64,000 nucleotides of DNA from Phycisphaeraceae bacterium (GTDB taxonomy: Bacteria > Planctomycetota > Phycisphaerae > Phycisphaerales > Phycisphaeraceae). Of this stretch, positions 1-9,487 are shown one piece after another. Both the position numbers and the translations under genes were made by a program. The notes under the pieces were generated by a model. It was not told the DNA's origin. It saw nothing but the letters and a program-made list of their open reading frames with translations, and did no database searches. Positions within the stretch are counted from its first letter, which is position 1; the number at the start of each line of letters is the position of its first letter. The stretch is from positions 29,321 through 93,320 of the forward strand of contig JANQSF010000034.1 in the NCBI GenBank assembly GCA_028284155.1. The letters run 5' to 3'.

Positions 1-8
1 AAAGCGCA

Positions 9-2111
9 TCAACCGCGCGGCTTGCCCTTGCGCTTCTTGCGCGGGCGAGTGCCGGGTGTGCCCGGGGCGTCTGGCGCGTCTTCAATTGCCGCGTCGGCTG
101 CGCTCACCTTGCCCATCTTCGGCGTCGCCCGTATCTGCTTGACCTTGTCGCGCAGCTTCGCCGCCTTCTCGAACTCCAACGACTCGGCCGCTTCGAGCAT
201 CTGTTTTTCGAGTTGCGCGATCAGCTCCTCGCGGTCGAACTGCTCGTCGTCCTCCGCACCGGCCGCCTCGCGCGTCGTCTTGTACGCACGCAGCTCGATC
301 TCAATCCCGCGTCGGATCTCTTTCTTGATCGTCTCCGGCTCGATACCGTGCTCGGCGTTGTAAGCGAGCTGTCTTTCGCGCCGCCGTTTGGTCTCCTCGA
401 TCGCGTCGGCCATCGCGGGCGTGACCTCGTCGGCGTAGAGGTAGACCAGCGCGTTGACGTTGCGGGCCGCGCGCCCGATCTGTTGGATCATGCTCGTCGC
501 GCTGCGGAGGAAGCCGGTCTTGTCCGCGTCCATGATCGCCACCAGCGACACCTCCGGCAGGTCAAGCCCCTCGCGCAGCAGGTTGACGCCGACGAGCACG
601 TCGAACTTGCCCTCGCGCAGCTCGCGCAGGATCGTCACGCGGTCGAGCGTGTCGATCTCGCTGTGCAGGTACCGGCAGTTCAGCCCCGTCTCCTGCATGT
701 ACTTCGACAGGTCTTCAGCTAGCCGTTTTGTCAGCGTCGTGACGAGCGTGCGTTCGCCGCGTTCCGCCCGTTCCTTGGCCGCGGCGATCAGGTGCGGCAC
801 CTGGCCCGACGCGGGCATGACCTCGATCACCGGGTCGACCAGGCCCGTCGGCCGAATGATCTGCTCGACAACCGCGCCCTCGCATTTTTCCAACTCGTAC
901 TTGCTCGGCGTGGCCGACACGAAAACGACCTGCCCCCACGCCTGCTCGACCTCCTCGAATTGCAGCGGCCGATTGTCCAGGGCGCTGGGCAACCGGAAGC
1001 CGTGATCGACCAGCACCTTCTTGCGGTGCTGGTCACCGTGGTACATCGCGTGCAACTGCGGCAGCGTGACGTGGCTTTCGTCGATCATGAGCAGCCAGTC
1101 GTCGTGGCCGGCCGCCTTGAAATAGTCTAACAAGGTGTATGGTGGGCTGCCGGGGGCTCGGCCGTCCAGGTGACGTGAGTAGTTCTCGATGCCCGAGCAG
1201 TAGCCGACCTCCTCGATCATCTCCAGGTCGTACTTCGTGCGCGCCTCCAGCCGCTGCGCTTCGAGCAGTTTGCCGTCGTGACGCAAGGCCATGAGTTGCT
1301 TTTCCAGTTCCTCACGGATCGACCCGACCGCGTCCTGCTTCGCATCGGGCGACATGACGTAGTGCACAGCCGGGTAAACAAAGACCTGCTGATGGTTGGC
1401 GACGACCTCGCCGGTGATGGGGTCGACCGTTTGCAACGCGTCGATCTCGTCGCCGAACAGCTCGACGCGGTAGGCGATCTCCGTGTCGGCCGGGTGGATG
1501 CTGACCACGTCGCCGCGCACGCGGTACGTGCCGCGCTTGAAATCGAAGTCGTTCCGCGCGTACTGCAGGTCAGACAAGGCCGACAGCAGGTCACGCCGAT
1601 CGATCACCTGCCCCTTCGACAGGCTCAGCACCGACTCCGCGTAGACCGACGGCGAGCCGAGGCCGAAGATGCACGACACGCTGGCGACGATCACCACATC
1701 CCGCCGACTCATGATCGAACTGGTCGCCGCGAGGCGCAGCCGATCCAGGTCGTCGTTCCGCGACGCGTCCTTCTCGATGTAGATATCGCGCTGCGGGATG
1801 TACGCCTCGGGCTGGTAGTAGTCGTAATACGAGACGAAATAGCAGACCGCGTTGTCCGGCAGCAGTTCTCGAAACTCTTCGTAGAGCTGCGCCGCCAGCG
1901 TCTTGTTGTGGCTGATGATCAACGTCGGCCGCTGCGCCCGCGCAATGACGTTCGCCATCGTGAACGTCTTGCCCGACCCCGTCACGCCGAGCAACGCCTG
2001 GTACGGATCGCCCCGCTGCAGCCCCGACACGAGCGCATCAATCGCCGCCGGCTGATCGCCGCGCGGCTGCATGTCGGAAACAATCTGAAAGGTGTCCTGC
2101 GTGGCGGGCAT
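9..2111 (-). CDS. uvrB: Excinuclease ABC subunit B (UvrB)
   Basis: Nucleotide excision repair helicase-like subunit that receives damaged DNA from UvrA and presents it to UvrC in the cytoplasm. The 700-residue product is slightly longer than the E. coli protein (673). The Walker A motif GVTGSGKT lies at residues 42-49. The Tyr-rich beta-hairpin [20 protein letters not shown] that clamps DNA is intact. The DESH helicase box is present, as is the Gln/Arg-rich motif VI region (QQIGRAARN). The C-terminal UVR domain that contacts UvrC is around residues 625-660, followed by a basic tail. The start [21 protein letters not shown] matches the family start. No SOS box could be recognised upstream. It is a single gene with no operon partner visible. 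Confidence 0.98.
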   Translation of the reverse strand: MPATQDTFQIVSDMQPRGDQPAAIDALVSGLQRGDPYQALLGVTGSGKTFTMANVIARAQRPTLIISHNKTLAAQLYEEFRELLPDNAVCYFVSYYDYYQPEAYIPQRDIYIEKDASRNDDLDRLRLAATSSIMSRRDVVIVASVSCIFGLGSPSVYAESVLSLSKGQVIDRRDLLSALSDLQYARNDFDFKRGTYRVRGDVVSIHPADTEIAYRVELFGDEIDALQTVDPITGEVVANHQQVFVYPAVHYVMSPDAKQDAVGSIREELEKQLMALRHDGKLLEAQRLEARTKYDLEMIEEVGYCSGIENYSRHLDGRAPGSPPYTLLDYFKAAGHDDWLLMIDESHVTLPQLHAMYHGDQHRKKVLVDHGFRLPSALDNRPLQFEEVEQAWGQVVFVSATPSKYELEKCEGAVVEQIIRPTGLVDPVIEVMPASGQVPHLIAAAKERAERGERTLVTTLTKRLAEDLSKYMQETGLNCRYLHSEIDTLDRVTILRELREGKFDVLVGVNLLREGLDLPEVSLVAIMDADKTGFLRSATSMIQQIGRAARNVNALVYLYADEVTPAMADAIEETKRRRERQLAYNAEHGIEPETIKKEIRRGIEIELRAYKTTREAAGAEDDEQFDREELIAQLEKQMLEAAESLEFEKAAKLRDKVKQIRATPKMGKVSAADAAIEDAPDAPGTPGTRPRKKRKGKPRG

Positions 2112-2183
2112 GGGGTGATGGTATGCCGGATCAGGCCAATACGATCCTGATTGCCAAATCGCCCCTTACCCCGGAACAAACCC

Positions 2184-2741
2184 TCAGAAACTCTTTGTGT
2201 GACCGTTGTTAATGTCGATCACGTACTCATCGTCGTTGAAATCGATAACGCGAATATGGTCATCATGTACGCTGATCCCATTCGTGAGAATGTCAGCGCC
2301 GCCAGCTTCCCAGACGATTTGGCCGTCGTCGGAAATGCGCGCCACTTGAAGTTCGCCATGTGAGATCAAGCAACCGTGCTTCTCCGAGTGATACACGCCA
2401 AAACAAGTCGCCCAGTCTGTCTTGGTTGCCCAATCGAGTTCGAGCATCGGGATGCCAAGCGATACCATAAATGGCCCGACCGCAACGATGCACTTTCCTC
2501 TGTGGACGATTGCCGAATGTTCGTGAATCCCGGTCGTGCCCCCGGCCGCCATGAGAATACAAGACGACATGACCCGATCATTTTCCGTCACTCGAATCGA
2601 GTGACGTGATGTTCCGCCCTCACCTTCCGCACCGAGTACGTGTACTCGATTATAGCTATTCAAGTTATCTGCAGAGCCAATCACATATGTTGGATCAACG
2701 TCAATTGCGATTCCGTAATTGCCAAGGGCGAGCTTGAGCAT
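2184..2741 (-). CDS. Hypothetical protein, composition unlike neighbours
   Basis: Unrecognised protein of about 185 residues from the ATG at 2741; an in-frame TTG at 2771 would add ten residues. No signal peptide or membrane segment is seen. The sequence reads as beta-rich, with repeated short strands separated by Gly/Asp turns (for example GQIVWEAGGADI and DDEYVIDINNGHTKSF), which could be a small propeller-like or jelly-roll fold; this is inference. It lies just after the stop of the DUF1501 gene on the same strand and may be read through from it. Base composition is visibly richer in A and T than the flanking genes, which hints at a recent arrival. Neither start has a good ribosome binding site. 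Confidence 0.6.
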   Translation of the reverse strand: MLKLALGNYGIAIDVDPTYVIGSADNLNSYNRVHVLGAEGEGGTSRHSIRVTENDRVMSSCILMAAGGTTGIHEHSAIVHRGKCIVAVGPFMVSLGIPMLELDWATKTDWATCFGVYHSEKHGCLISHGELQVARISDDGQIVWEAGGADILTNGISVHDDHIRVIDFNDDEYVIDINNGHTKSF

Positions 2742-2777
2742 TGTTGACAGCTTGACTCTAGTGCCTGTCAATCGCAG

Positions 2778-4256
2778 TCAAATAATCTGATTCATCGGCT
2801 CCGTATCCTCAACACCCACCAGCCGGTGATTCAGCCCGCCGAAGAAGTAGGACAGGTGATTCGGATCGAGGCCCATCTGCTGCAACACCGTCGCGTGCAG
2901 ATTCTTGACGTGGAAGCGGTCTTCGACCGCATGGGCGCCCAGTTCGTCGGTTTGGCCGACGCTCACGCCGCCCTTGATGCCGCCGCCGGCCATCCACATC
3001 GTGAAGCCGTAGCTGTTGTGGTCGCGGCCGGTGCCCTTGGCGTATTCGGCCGTCGGCTGCCTGCCGAACTCGCCGCCCCAGACGACGATCGTCGATTCGA
3101 GCAAGCCGCGTTGCTTGAGGTCTTTTAAGAGGCCGGCGATCGGCTTGTCGGTGCGACCCGCGTGGTAGTTGTGGTTTTTTTCGAGGTCGCCGTGCGCGTC
3201 CCAGTTGTTGTCATTGTGGTTGCCGCCGGCGTAGACCTGGATGTAACGCACGCCGCGCTCGACCAGCCGGCGGGTCAGCAGCATGCGTCGGCCGAAGTTG
3301 GCCGTCTTGGGGTCGTCGAGGCCGTACAGCACCTTGATGTGGTCCGGCTCGCCGCTGATGTCGGTCGCCTCCGGCGCGTGCATCTGCATCTTGTACGCAA
3401 GCTCGTAGCTGGCGATGCGCGCGGCCAAGTCGCTGTTCTTGATGTGCTTCGCCGCGTGCTCGTCGTTATACGCCTTGAGCGTGTCGAGCAGTTTGCGCTG
3501 CGTCGTTCGGCTCATGCCCGCCGGCGGCTTGAGGTTCAGGATCGGCTCGCCCTCGCTGCGGAAGATCGTGCCCTGATACTGCGCGGGCATGAAGCCGCTG
3601 GACCAGTTCTTCGCGCCGCTGATCGGCCCGCCGGTCGGGTCGAGCATGACGATGTGACCCGGCAGGTTCTCGTTCACACTACCCAGACCGTACGTCACCC
3701 AACTGCCCATGCACGGCGAGCCGGAGACGAGTCGGCCGGAGTTCATCATGAACATGGCCGAGCCGTGGATCGGGCTCTCGGCGTACATCGAGTGGATGAA
3801 CGCGATGTCGTCCACACACTCGCCCACGTGCGGGAACAGGTCGCTGACCATCTTGCCGCATTGGCCGTACTTCTTGAACTTCCACTTCGGCCCGACGACG
3901 CGGCCCTTGTTCTTGTGGCCGCCTCGGCCGAACGTCTTGACGTCGATCGTCTTGCCGTCCAGCGGGTAGAGCTTCGGCTTGTAGTCGAACGTATCGACCT
4001 GGCTCGGCCCGCCGTACATGAACAGGAAGATGACCGACTTGGCCTTCGGCTCGAAGTGCGGCTTCCTCGGCGCAAGCGGGTTGCGGAACGGCGTCGCGCC
4101 GTCGGCCGCGACGGCCTGATTGGCTAGGAAGCCGTCCTCGGCGAGCATGCCGGTCAGCGCCGCGCCGGTAAAGCCGGCGCCGGCCTGCCAGAGGAACTCG
4201 CGTCGCGTGCGGTTACAGAACGTCGCGCGGGGCTTGTCGTGGGTGGGTCGGGTCAT
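2778..4256 (-). CDS. DUF1501 domain-containing protein (Tat-exported)
   Basis: Planctomycete DUF1501 family protein of 492 residues; the family is sulfatase-like in fold and of unproven function. The N-terminus has a twin-arginine type leader (TRREFLWQAGAGFTGAAL), so export to the periplasm in folded form is expected. Family landmarks are visible: FLFMYGGPSQVDTFDYKP near residue 77, and the C-terminal GGEFGRQPTAE and GRDHNSYGFTMWMAGGGIKGG blocks. It is immediately downstream (54 bp) of a PSCyt1/DUF1549/DUF1553 gene on the same strand. That pair recurs across planctomycete genomes and is usually taken to be one functional unit of polymer degradation or respiration; this role is inference. Confidence 0.95.
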   Translation of the reverse strand: MTRPTHDKPRATFCNRTRREFLWQAGAGFTGAALTGMLAEDGFLANQAVAADGATPFRNPLAPRKPHFEPKAKSVIFLFMYGGPSQVDTFDYKPKLYPLDGKTIDVKTFGRGGHKNKGRVVGPKWKFKKYGQCGKMVSDLFPHVGECVDDIAFIHSMYAESPIHGSAMFMMNSGRLVSGSPCMGSWVTYGLGSVNENLPGHIVMLDPTGGPISGAKNWSSGFMPAQYQGTIFRSEGEPILNLKPPAGMSRTTQRKLLDTLKAYNDEHAAKHIKNSDLAARIASYELAYKMQMHAPEATDISGEPDHIKVLYGLDDPKTANFGRRMLLTRRLVERGVRYIQVYAGGNHNDNNWDAHGDLEKNHNYHAGRTDKPIAGLLKDLKQRGLLESTIVVWGGEFGRQPTAEYAKGTGRDHNSYGFTMWMAGGGIKGGVSVGQTDELGAHAVEDRFHVKNLHATVLQQMGLDPNHLSYFFGGLNHRLVGVEDTEPMNQII

Positions 4257-4310
4257 CGTGTCACCTTGTCCGTTTGTGGCGAGGCATTTCCAAGACGGAA
4301 ACGCGACCGC

Positions 4311-6854
4311 TTAGTCCAGGTAAACAAACTCGTTCAGATTCAAGACCACTAAACAGTAATACTCAAGCGCCTTGTCGGCTGAGATACCGTCCACATTCTT
4401 CAATTCGTCGATCAGCTTGATGCCGCGATCGATCTCGCTGGCTTGTGGCGTGCGTTGCGTCGCAAGGCGCAGGGCCTGCGCGACCTGATCGCGCACGTCG
4501 TTGCCAGCCTCTTTGCGCAGGCGGGCGGCGAACGCGCGGGCCTGGTCGAGAATGAACTCGCTGTTGAGCATGCCCAAAGCCTGCGTCGGCTGCGTCGTCG
4601 CGAAACGGACGGGGCAGGTGTTGTCCGTGTCCGCCACGTCGAAATCTTCGAGCATCGGGACGAGCAGCGAGCGTTTGACGTGGATGTAGATACTGCGGCG
4701 GTAGCGGTCCGGTTCGCCGGAGGTCGGCCAATTCGCGCCGGGGCGGGATTGGCCCTGCATCACCTCGCGCGGGATCGGCGGGTAAACGCTCTTGCCGTAG
4801 ATCGGCGTGTGCAGTCGGCCGTTCATCGTCAGGACCGAGTCGCGGATCTCCTCAGCCGTGAGCCGACGCACATCGAACCGCCAGCGGAGCAGGTTGTTCG
4901 GGTCCTTGCCGTAGGCCGTGCTGTCGTAGCTCGCTGACAACCGGTACGTGCTCGACGTCATGATCAGCTTGTGCAGCTTCTTGAAGCTCCAGCCCTGCGA
5001 GCGGAACTCGCTGGCCAACCAGTCGAGCAGATGCGGGTGGGTCGGCCGATCGCCCTGGAAGCCGAAGTCATTGGCCGACGCGACGATGCCCCGACCGAAG
5101 TGGTGCTGCCAGACACGGTTGACGATCACGCGGGCGACCAGCGGGTTCTTGTCGTCGAACAGCCAATCGACCAGCACGGTCCGCCGGCCGGCCGACCTGG
5201 CGCCGTCTTTCGGCGCGTCGAACTTCGGCTCGGGGAAGCCGAGCACCTGCGGGAAACCGGGCTCGACAGCCTTGCCGTTGACTCCCGCGTTGCCGCGGAT
5301 CTGCACGTGCGTCACGGGCGGGTTGCGTTCGGCGCTGATCGCCAGCACGCGGACGTCGGCATTGGCCCGCGCGGCGCGCTGCTGTTCACGTTCGTTGAAC
5401 GCCTTTTCATACCGGCCCTTCAAACCCTTGGGCAGCAACTTCGCGTGCGACTTGAGCACGGCCAACTTGTTCGACTCGAACTTCCAGTCGTCGCGCACGC
5501 CGCCGGGCAGCTTGTCGGCGATCTCTTTATCCCACCGCGAAAGTTGCGCGTCGAGTTGGTTCAGCTTCGTGTCGTCGAACGTGATCTGCGACGCATACTT
5601 CTTCAGGTCGTCCGGCTTGACGTGCTCCGCGAGTCGGCGGTGGAAGTTGCCCTGATTGAAACCCTTGCCGTGCCCGTCGCGCCCGTTCTGGAACGACTTG
5701 ACATCGCGGAAGAATGCGAGGAAGCGGTAGTAGTCTTCCTGCGGGAGCGGGTCGATCTTGTGGCTGTGGCAGCGGGCGCAGTTTAACGTCAATCCCAGCA
5801 CGCCTTGACCCGTCACCGTGACCCAGTCGTCCAACTCGTCCCAACGCGACTTGGGCGGGTCGGCCGACTCATCGTCCCACAGGCCGAGCCGGTAGTACCC
5901 GGTCGCGATCATCGACCTCGGCGTGACCGTTTCCAACTCGTCACCCGCCAACTGCTCGCGGATGAATTGGTCGTAAGGCATGTCCTCGTTGAACGCGCGG
6001 ATCACGAAGTCGCGGTACCGCCAAACGTCCGGCTTCGGGTTGTCGCGCTCGAACGAATTCGACTCGGCGTAGTGCACGAGGTCAAGCCAGTGTCGGCCCC
6101 ATTTCTCGCCGTAATGCGGCGACGCCAGCAGTTGGTCGATCACCTTTTCATACGCGTCCGGTGATGTGTCCTTCAGAAACGCTTCGACCTGCGCCGGGGT
6201 CGGCGGCAGGCCGATCAGGTCGTAGTACGCGCGGCGCAGCAGCGAGACTTTGTCTGCCGGCTTGACCGGCCTGAGGCCGGCCGAGGTCAAGCGCTGAAGG
6301 ATGAACGCATCGATCGGATTACGAACCCAGCCGCCGTCTCGCAGCGCGGGCACAGCGGGCCGAACGATCGGCCGAAACGACCAGTGGTTGCGGGTCCGTT
6401 CGTTGATCTTCGTGTTGTCGTCGCCCGCCTCGGCGTGCGTGTGTTTCGGCTTGGCGTCGGGCGGGTAAGGCGCGCCCATCTTGACCCACTTGGTCAGGGT
6501 GGCGATCTTGGCAGCATCGAGCTTGCCCTTGGGCGGCATTTGCAGGTCGTCGTCTTCGTAACCGATCGCGACGAGCAGCCAACTGGCGTCCGGCTTCTGT
6601 GTGTTCACGGCAGGCCCAAGCTCGCCGCCCTTGAGCACGCCGTCACGGAACGTCAGGTCGAGGTCGCCTCGTATCCGCTTCTCGCCACCGTGGCACTTCA
6701 GACAGTTCTTAACGAGGATCGGCCGAACCTCGTCGTTGTAAAACTTGACCTGCTCCGGCGTGGCCGGCGCGTCGGCGGCGCGGACAAGACCCGTCAACAT
6801 CGCTGACAGCAGCAGCGTCGTCGCGAGGAGGTTGGTTGGGATCAAACGTGTCAC
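4311..6854 (-). CDS. PSCyt1/DUF1549/DUF1553 (PSD1) cytochrome protein
   Basis: Secreted 847-residue planctomycete protein. It has a signal peptide (about residues 1-26), then a planctomycete cytochrome C domain with one heme site CLKCH at residues 51-55 and the downstream MPPKGKLDAAKIATLTKWVKMGAPYP block. DUF1549 follows (NPIDAFILQRL, LRRAYYDLIGLPPTPAQVEAF, HYGEKWGRHWLD), and the C-terminal half is DUF1553/PSD1 (NPLVARVIVNRVWQHHFGRGIV, QRTPQ). A second CxxCH (CARCH) occurs inside DUF1549. It is the first gene of a two-gene unit with the DUF1501 gene. The pair is hypothesised in the literature to take part in extracytoplasmic redox or glycan metabolism, without proven chemistry. Confidence 0.95.
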   Translation of the reverse strand: MTRLIPTNLLATTLLLSAMLTGLVRAADAPATPEQVKFYNDEVRPILVKNCLKCHGGEKRIRGDLDLTFRDGVLKGGELGPAVNTQKPDASWLLVAIGYEDDDLQMPPKGKLDAAKIATLTKWVKMGAPYPPDAKPKHTHAEAGDDNTKINERTRNHWSFRPIVRPAVPALRDGGWVRNPIDAFILQRLTSAGLRPVKPADKVSLLRRAYYDLIGLPPTPAQVEAFLKDTSPDAYEKVIDQLLASPHYGEKWGRHWLDLVHYAESNSFERDNPKPDVWRYRDFVIRAFNEDMPYDQFIREQLAGDELETVTPRSMIATGYYRLGLWDDESADPPKSRWDELDDWVTVTGQGVLGLTLNCARCHSHKIDPLPQEDYYRFLAFFRDVKSFQNGRDGHGKGFNQGNFHRRLAEHVKPDDLKKYASQITFDDTKLNQLDAQLSRWDKEIADKLPGGVRDDWKFESNKLAVLKSHAKLLPKGLKGRYEKAFNEREQQRAARANADVRVLAISAERNPPVTHVQIRGNAGVNGKAVEPGFPQVLGFPEPKFDAPKDGARSAGRRTVLVDWLFDDKNPLVARVIVNRVWQHHFGRGIVASANDFGFQGDRPTHPHLLDWLASEFRSQGWSFKKLHKLIMTSSTYRLSASYDSTAYGKDPNNLLRWRFDVRRLTAEEIRDSVLTMNGRLHTPIYGKSVYPPIPREVMQGQSRPGANWPTSGEPDRYRRSIYIHVKRSLLVPMLEDFDVADTDNTCPVRFATTQPTQALGMLNSEFILDQARAFAARLRKEAGNDVRDQVAQALRLATQRTPQASEIDRGIKLIDELKNVDGISADKALEYYCLVVLNLNEFVYLD

Positions 6855-7053
6855 GCGAAACGTCTCCGGCGGGGTCGTTGGCGAGTGTCGATTATAGGGT
6901 AGTCCGTCGGTCGAACGACCGAACGGTTCTTACCCGGCAATTGAGATCGATTACGTAAGACCGGCTACGGCGGGCAGGTTGGCATCGTCCAAGGCGTAGA
7001 GCGGCCACTGCTCACCATCCCGTTGCCGCATTCTCTGGCGGGAAGCGCCCATC

Positions 7054-8016
7054 CTACATCGGCTCATTCAGCGGGGTCTTCGGTCGCTGGCCCGCCAGCA
7101 CGAGCAGGACGTTTTCGGCGGACAGAAGCCGTCCTGACCGCCGGCTGTCCATCGTGCTGCCGCCGACGTGCGGCGCGAGCGCGACGTTGTCGAGACTCAT
7201 CAGCTCGGGATGGACGGCCGGCTCGTTTTCGAAGACGTCGAGCCCCGCGCCGGCGAGGTGGCCCAATTTCAGGGAATCGACCAGCGCCTGTTCGTCGACG
7301 CACTTGCCGCGCGCCATGTTGACGACAATCGCGCCGCGTCTCATGCTCGCCAACCGCCGCGCGTCGAGCAAGTGCTTCGAGTCGTCGTTCAGCGGGGTGT
7401 GCAACGACACAACATCCGACTCAGCCAACAGGTCGTCGAGCGAGCGGTAGTTGGGGTCGTCGCTGGGCGTGCGCCGCGTGTGGATGACGTTCATGTCGAA
7501 CGCGCGGGCGCGTTTCTCGACGGCCTTGCCGATCTTGCCGTAGCCGATGATGCCCAGCGTCTTGCCGGGCAACAACATACCCTCCCACAGCACGGGCCGG
7601 AACCCGTCGTGCTCCCATTGGCCCGTGCGGACATAACGGTCGCCGCGCGTGATGTGACGCGCCGCGGCCAGCAGCAGGCCGATCGTCGCGTCGGCCGTGC
7701 ACTCGGTGAACGCGTCGGGTGTGTTGGTCGCCCACACGCCGCGTGTGGCCATCAAGTCAAGAGCGAAGTTGTCGAAGCCGTTGGCGACGTTGGCGACGAT
7801 CTTCACACCCGGCAGCGCATCGAGCAGCGCCGCGTCAACCCGCAACTCACCGCCACAGATAATCGCGTCCAGCGGCGCATGCGTAAAGACCTCGCTCGGC
7901 GGCATCATCCGCCCGTCGTCCGGGCCGAACACGAGCGTCGCCTTGCCGACGAGCGGTGCGACGTGTTCCTGCGGGATGGCGTGCGTGATCAGGACGCGGG
8001 GCAAATCTTGACTCAT
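7054..8016 (-). CDS. D-isomer specific 2-hydroxyacid dehydrogenase
   Basis: Cytoplasmic NAD(P)-dependent oxidoreductase of 320 residues, close to the family size. The Rossmann nucleotide-binding motif LGIIGYGKIGKAVEKRA is in the middle. The catalytic Arg is in NMARGKCVDE, the Glu in FENEPAVHPEL and the His in ALAPHVGGST, so the active site is complete. The sequence resembles glyoxylate/hydroxypyruvate or gluconate 2-dehydrogenase (GRHPR-like) enzymes rather than SerA, since it has no ACT domain; the exact substrate cannot be read. It stands between the PSD1 gene and a PQQ propeller gene on the same strand, with gaps too wide to prove an operon. Confidence 0.92.
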   Translation of the reverse strand: MSQDLPRVLITHAIPQEHVAPLVGKATLVFGPDDGRMMPPSEVFTHAPLDAIICGGELRVDAALLDALPGVKIVANVANGFDNFALDLMATRGVWATNTPDAFTECTADATIGLLLAAARHITRGDRYVRTGQWEHDGFRPVLWEGMLLPGKTLGIIGYGKIGKAVEKRARAFDMNVIHTRRTPSDDPNYRSLDDLLAESDVVSLHTPLNDDSKHLLDARRLASMRRGAIVVNMARGKCVDEQALVDSLKLGHLAGAGLDVFENEPAVHPELMSLDNVALAPHVGGSTMDSRRSGRLLSAENVLLVLAGQRPKTPLNEPM

Positions 8017-8066
8017 GATGTGCGGGGCGCTCGGGACGTTCCGTTCTCAACCCACTCTCAAACTAC

Positions 8067-9305
8067 TCACTTCGCAAAGCAATACAAATGACTCTCGGTC
8101 CGCAGGAAGATCGCGCCGTCACCCACAGCCAAAGTCGCGAGCGTCTTCTGTTTCAGGTCGTTCTCGGCGAGCACCTCGAACGACTTGCCCGGCTTCAGAA
8201 CGACTGTCTTGCCTTGTTCGTTTGTGATGTAGATGCGTCCGTCGGCAAACACGGGAGACGCGGAATATGCGCCGCCGATGCGCTCCTGCCAGTGTTCCTC
8301 GCCGGTCTTGGCGTCGACGCACGTCGCCATGCCGCGGTCGGCGAAGCAGTACAGCTCGTCGCCGACGACGAGCATCGACGGCGTGTGCGGCGCGCCTTTG
8401 GTCATCTGCCAAGCGACGTGCGTATCGGTCACGTCACCCTTACCTGTCGGTTTGATCGCCAGCAACACCGGCCGATCGAATCCGCTGGACACGAACACCA
8501 GACCGTGCGCGTAAACAGGTCGCGGCACGACGGAATACCCCTCGCCGTAACGCGCTTTCCAAATTGGCTTGCCGGACTTCGGGTCGTACGCGACGACCGC
8601 CCCGCTGCCCGGCGAAACGATCTGCTTGCGTCCTTCGACCTCGATCACCAGCGGTGTGCTGAACGAAAACTTCCGTCGCACTTCCGTGTCACGCGGCGTG
8701 CGCCATCGCTCCTTGCCGGTTTTCACGTCAAGCGCGATGACGAACGGGTTGCGCGCCGCATCGCAACTGAAAAACAGCACATCGTCGACAACGACGGGTG
8801 AGCCACCGTTGCCGTGAACCGGTGGGTACTTGATCTGCTGCCGCCAAACGACCTTGCCGTCGAGCGTCAGGCAGGCCGTGCCCTGGTGGCCGAAGTGCAC
8901 GTAGAGCTTGTCGTCATGGATCAACGGCGTCGGGCTGGCGTGGCTGTTCTTGCGGTGGGGCCGCGGCGACGTTCGGCCGTCTTGCGTGAACAGCTCGGTG
9001 TCCCAGACCGGCTTTCCCGTTTTGGCGTCGAGGCAGAACGCGCGCAACGACATGTTGCCGCCCGACCCCGCGGGCACGGCCGTGGTCAGGTAGAGCTTGC
9101 CTTGATGGAGCACGGGCGAGGACCACCCGCTGCCCGGGATGGCTCGCTTCCAAACGACGTTCTGCGACGGCCCAAACTCGGTTGGCAGGCCGGTCGCCGT
9201 CGCGTGGCCTTGCGCCGTCGGGCCGCGGAACTGCGGCCAATCGTCAGCGCGCACCGTCGTCATCATCAACAAGGCACAGGCACACACCGTCAGCAAACGT
9301 CTCAT
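8067..9305 (-). CDS. Secreted PQQ-like beta-propeller protein
   Basis: About 412 residues from the start MRRLLTVCACALLMMTTVRA, which gives a good signal peptide; a longer upstream frame runs into a palindromic repeat and is rejected. Repeated propeller blades of the PQQ-binding-like type are visible: DAKTGKPVWDTELF, LDGKVVWRQQI, DVKTGKERWRTP, DPKSGKPIWKARY and DAKTGEEHWQERI. The mature N-terminus DDWPQFRGPTAQG is typical of planctomycete propeller proteins found with polymer degradation genes. No Trp-docking or heme motif that would prove quinoprotein dehydrogenase activity is seen, so a scaffold or binding role is equally likely. It ends close upstream of the 2-hydroxyacid dehydrogenase gene. 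Confidence 0.93.
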   Translation of the reverse strand: MRRLLTVCACALLMMTTVRADDWPQFRGPTAQGHATATGLPTEFGPSQNVVWKRAIPGSGWSSPVLHQGKLYLTTAVPAGSGGNMSLRAFCLDAKTGKPVWDTELFTQDGRTSPRPHRKNSHASPTPLIHDDKLYVHFGHQGTACLTLDGKVVWRQQIKYPPVHGNGGSPVVVDDVLFFSCDAARNPFVIALDVKTGKERWRTPRDTEVRRKFSFSTPLVIEVEGRKQIVSPGSGAVVAYDPKSGKPIWKARYGEGYSVVPRPVYAHGLVFVSSGFDRPVLLAIKPTGKGDVTDTHVAWQMTKGAPHTPSMLVVGDELYCFADRGMATCVDAKTGEEHWQERIGGAYSASPVFADGRIYITNEQGKTVVLKPGKSFEVLAENDLKQKTLATLAVGDGAIFLRTESHLYCFAK

Positions 9306-9403
9306 ATCCAAGCTCGCAAGGGTAAAAGAGAGCCAGAGTATATCGCACGCCGACCGGCCTCGGCTGATCACAGGCAGCGGGAACTGTGCGTAATGGTGTG
9401 TCT

Positions 9404-9472
9404 CGTGCCACGGCCGTGTCGGCCGTGAGGTCCATCGAGGGTGTTGCACACGGCCGACACGGCCGTGGCACG
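9404..9472. repeat. Palindromic repeat, family A copy 1
   Basis: Perfect 24-bp inverted repeat: arms 9404-9427 and 9449-9472, separated by 21 bp. Each arm contains the smaller palindrome CACGGCCGTG. Near-identical arms recur at 58119-58187, and a half copy lies at 19450-19473. It sits between folP and the PQQ propeller gene. There is no T-run on either side, so it is not a typical terminator. Confidence 0.85.
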
Positions 9473-9487
9473 AATGTGAGGCTCAGA

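Noticed and set aside
2130..2151. Inverted repeat ATCAGG-N10-CCTGAT upstream of uvrB as an SOS box
   Set aside because: Does not match a LexA site that I know; six-bp arms of this kind occur by chance.
3162..4127. Long plus-strand frame of 321 codons opposite the DUF1501 gene
   Set aside because: Antisense shadow of a well-supported gene; Val/Arg/His-rich composition typical of the complementary frame of high-GC genes, with no motif.
9404..9472. Family A, B and D palindromes as intrinsic terminators
   Set aside because: None is followed by a T-run on either strand and the spacers are 21-30 bp; similar elements also lie in divergent spaces where no terminator is needed.
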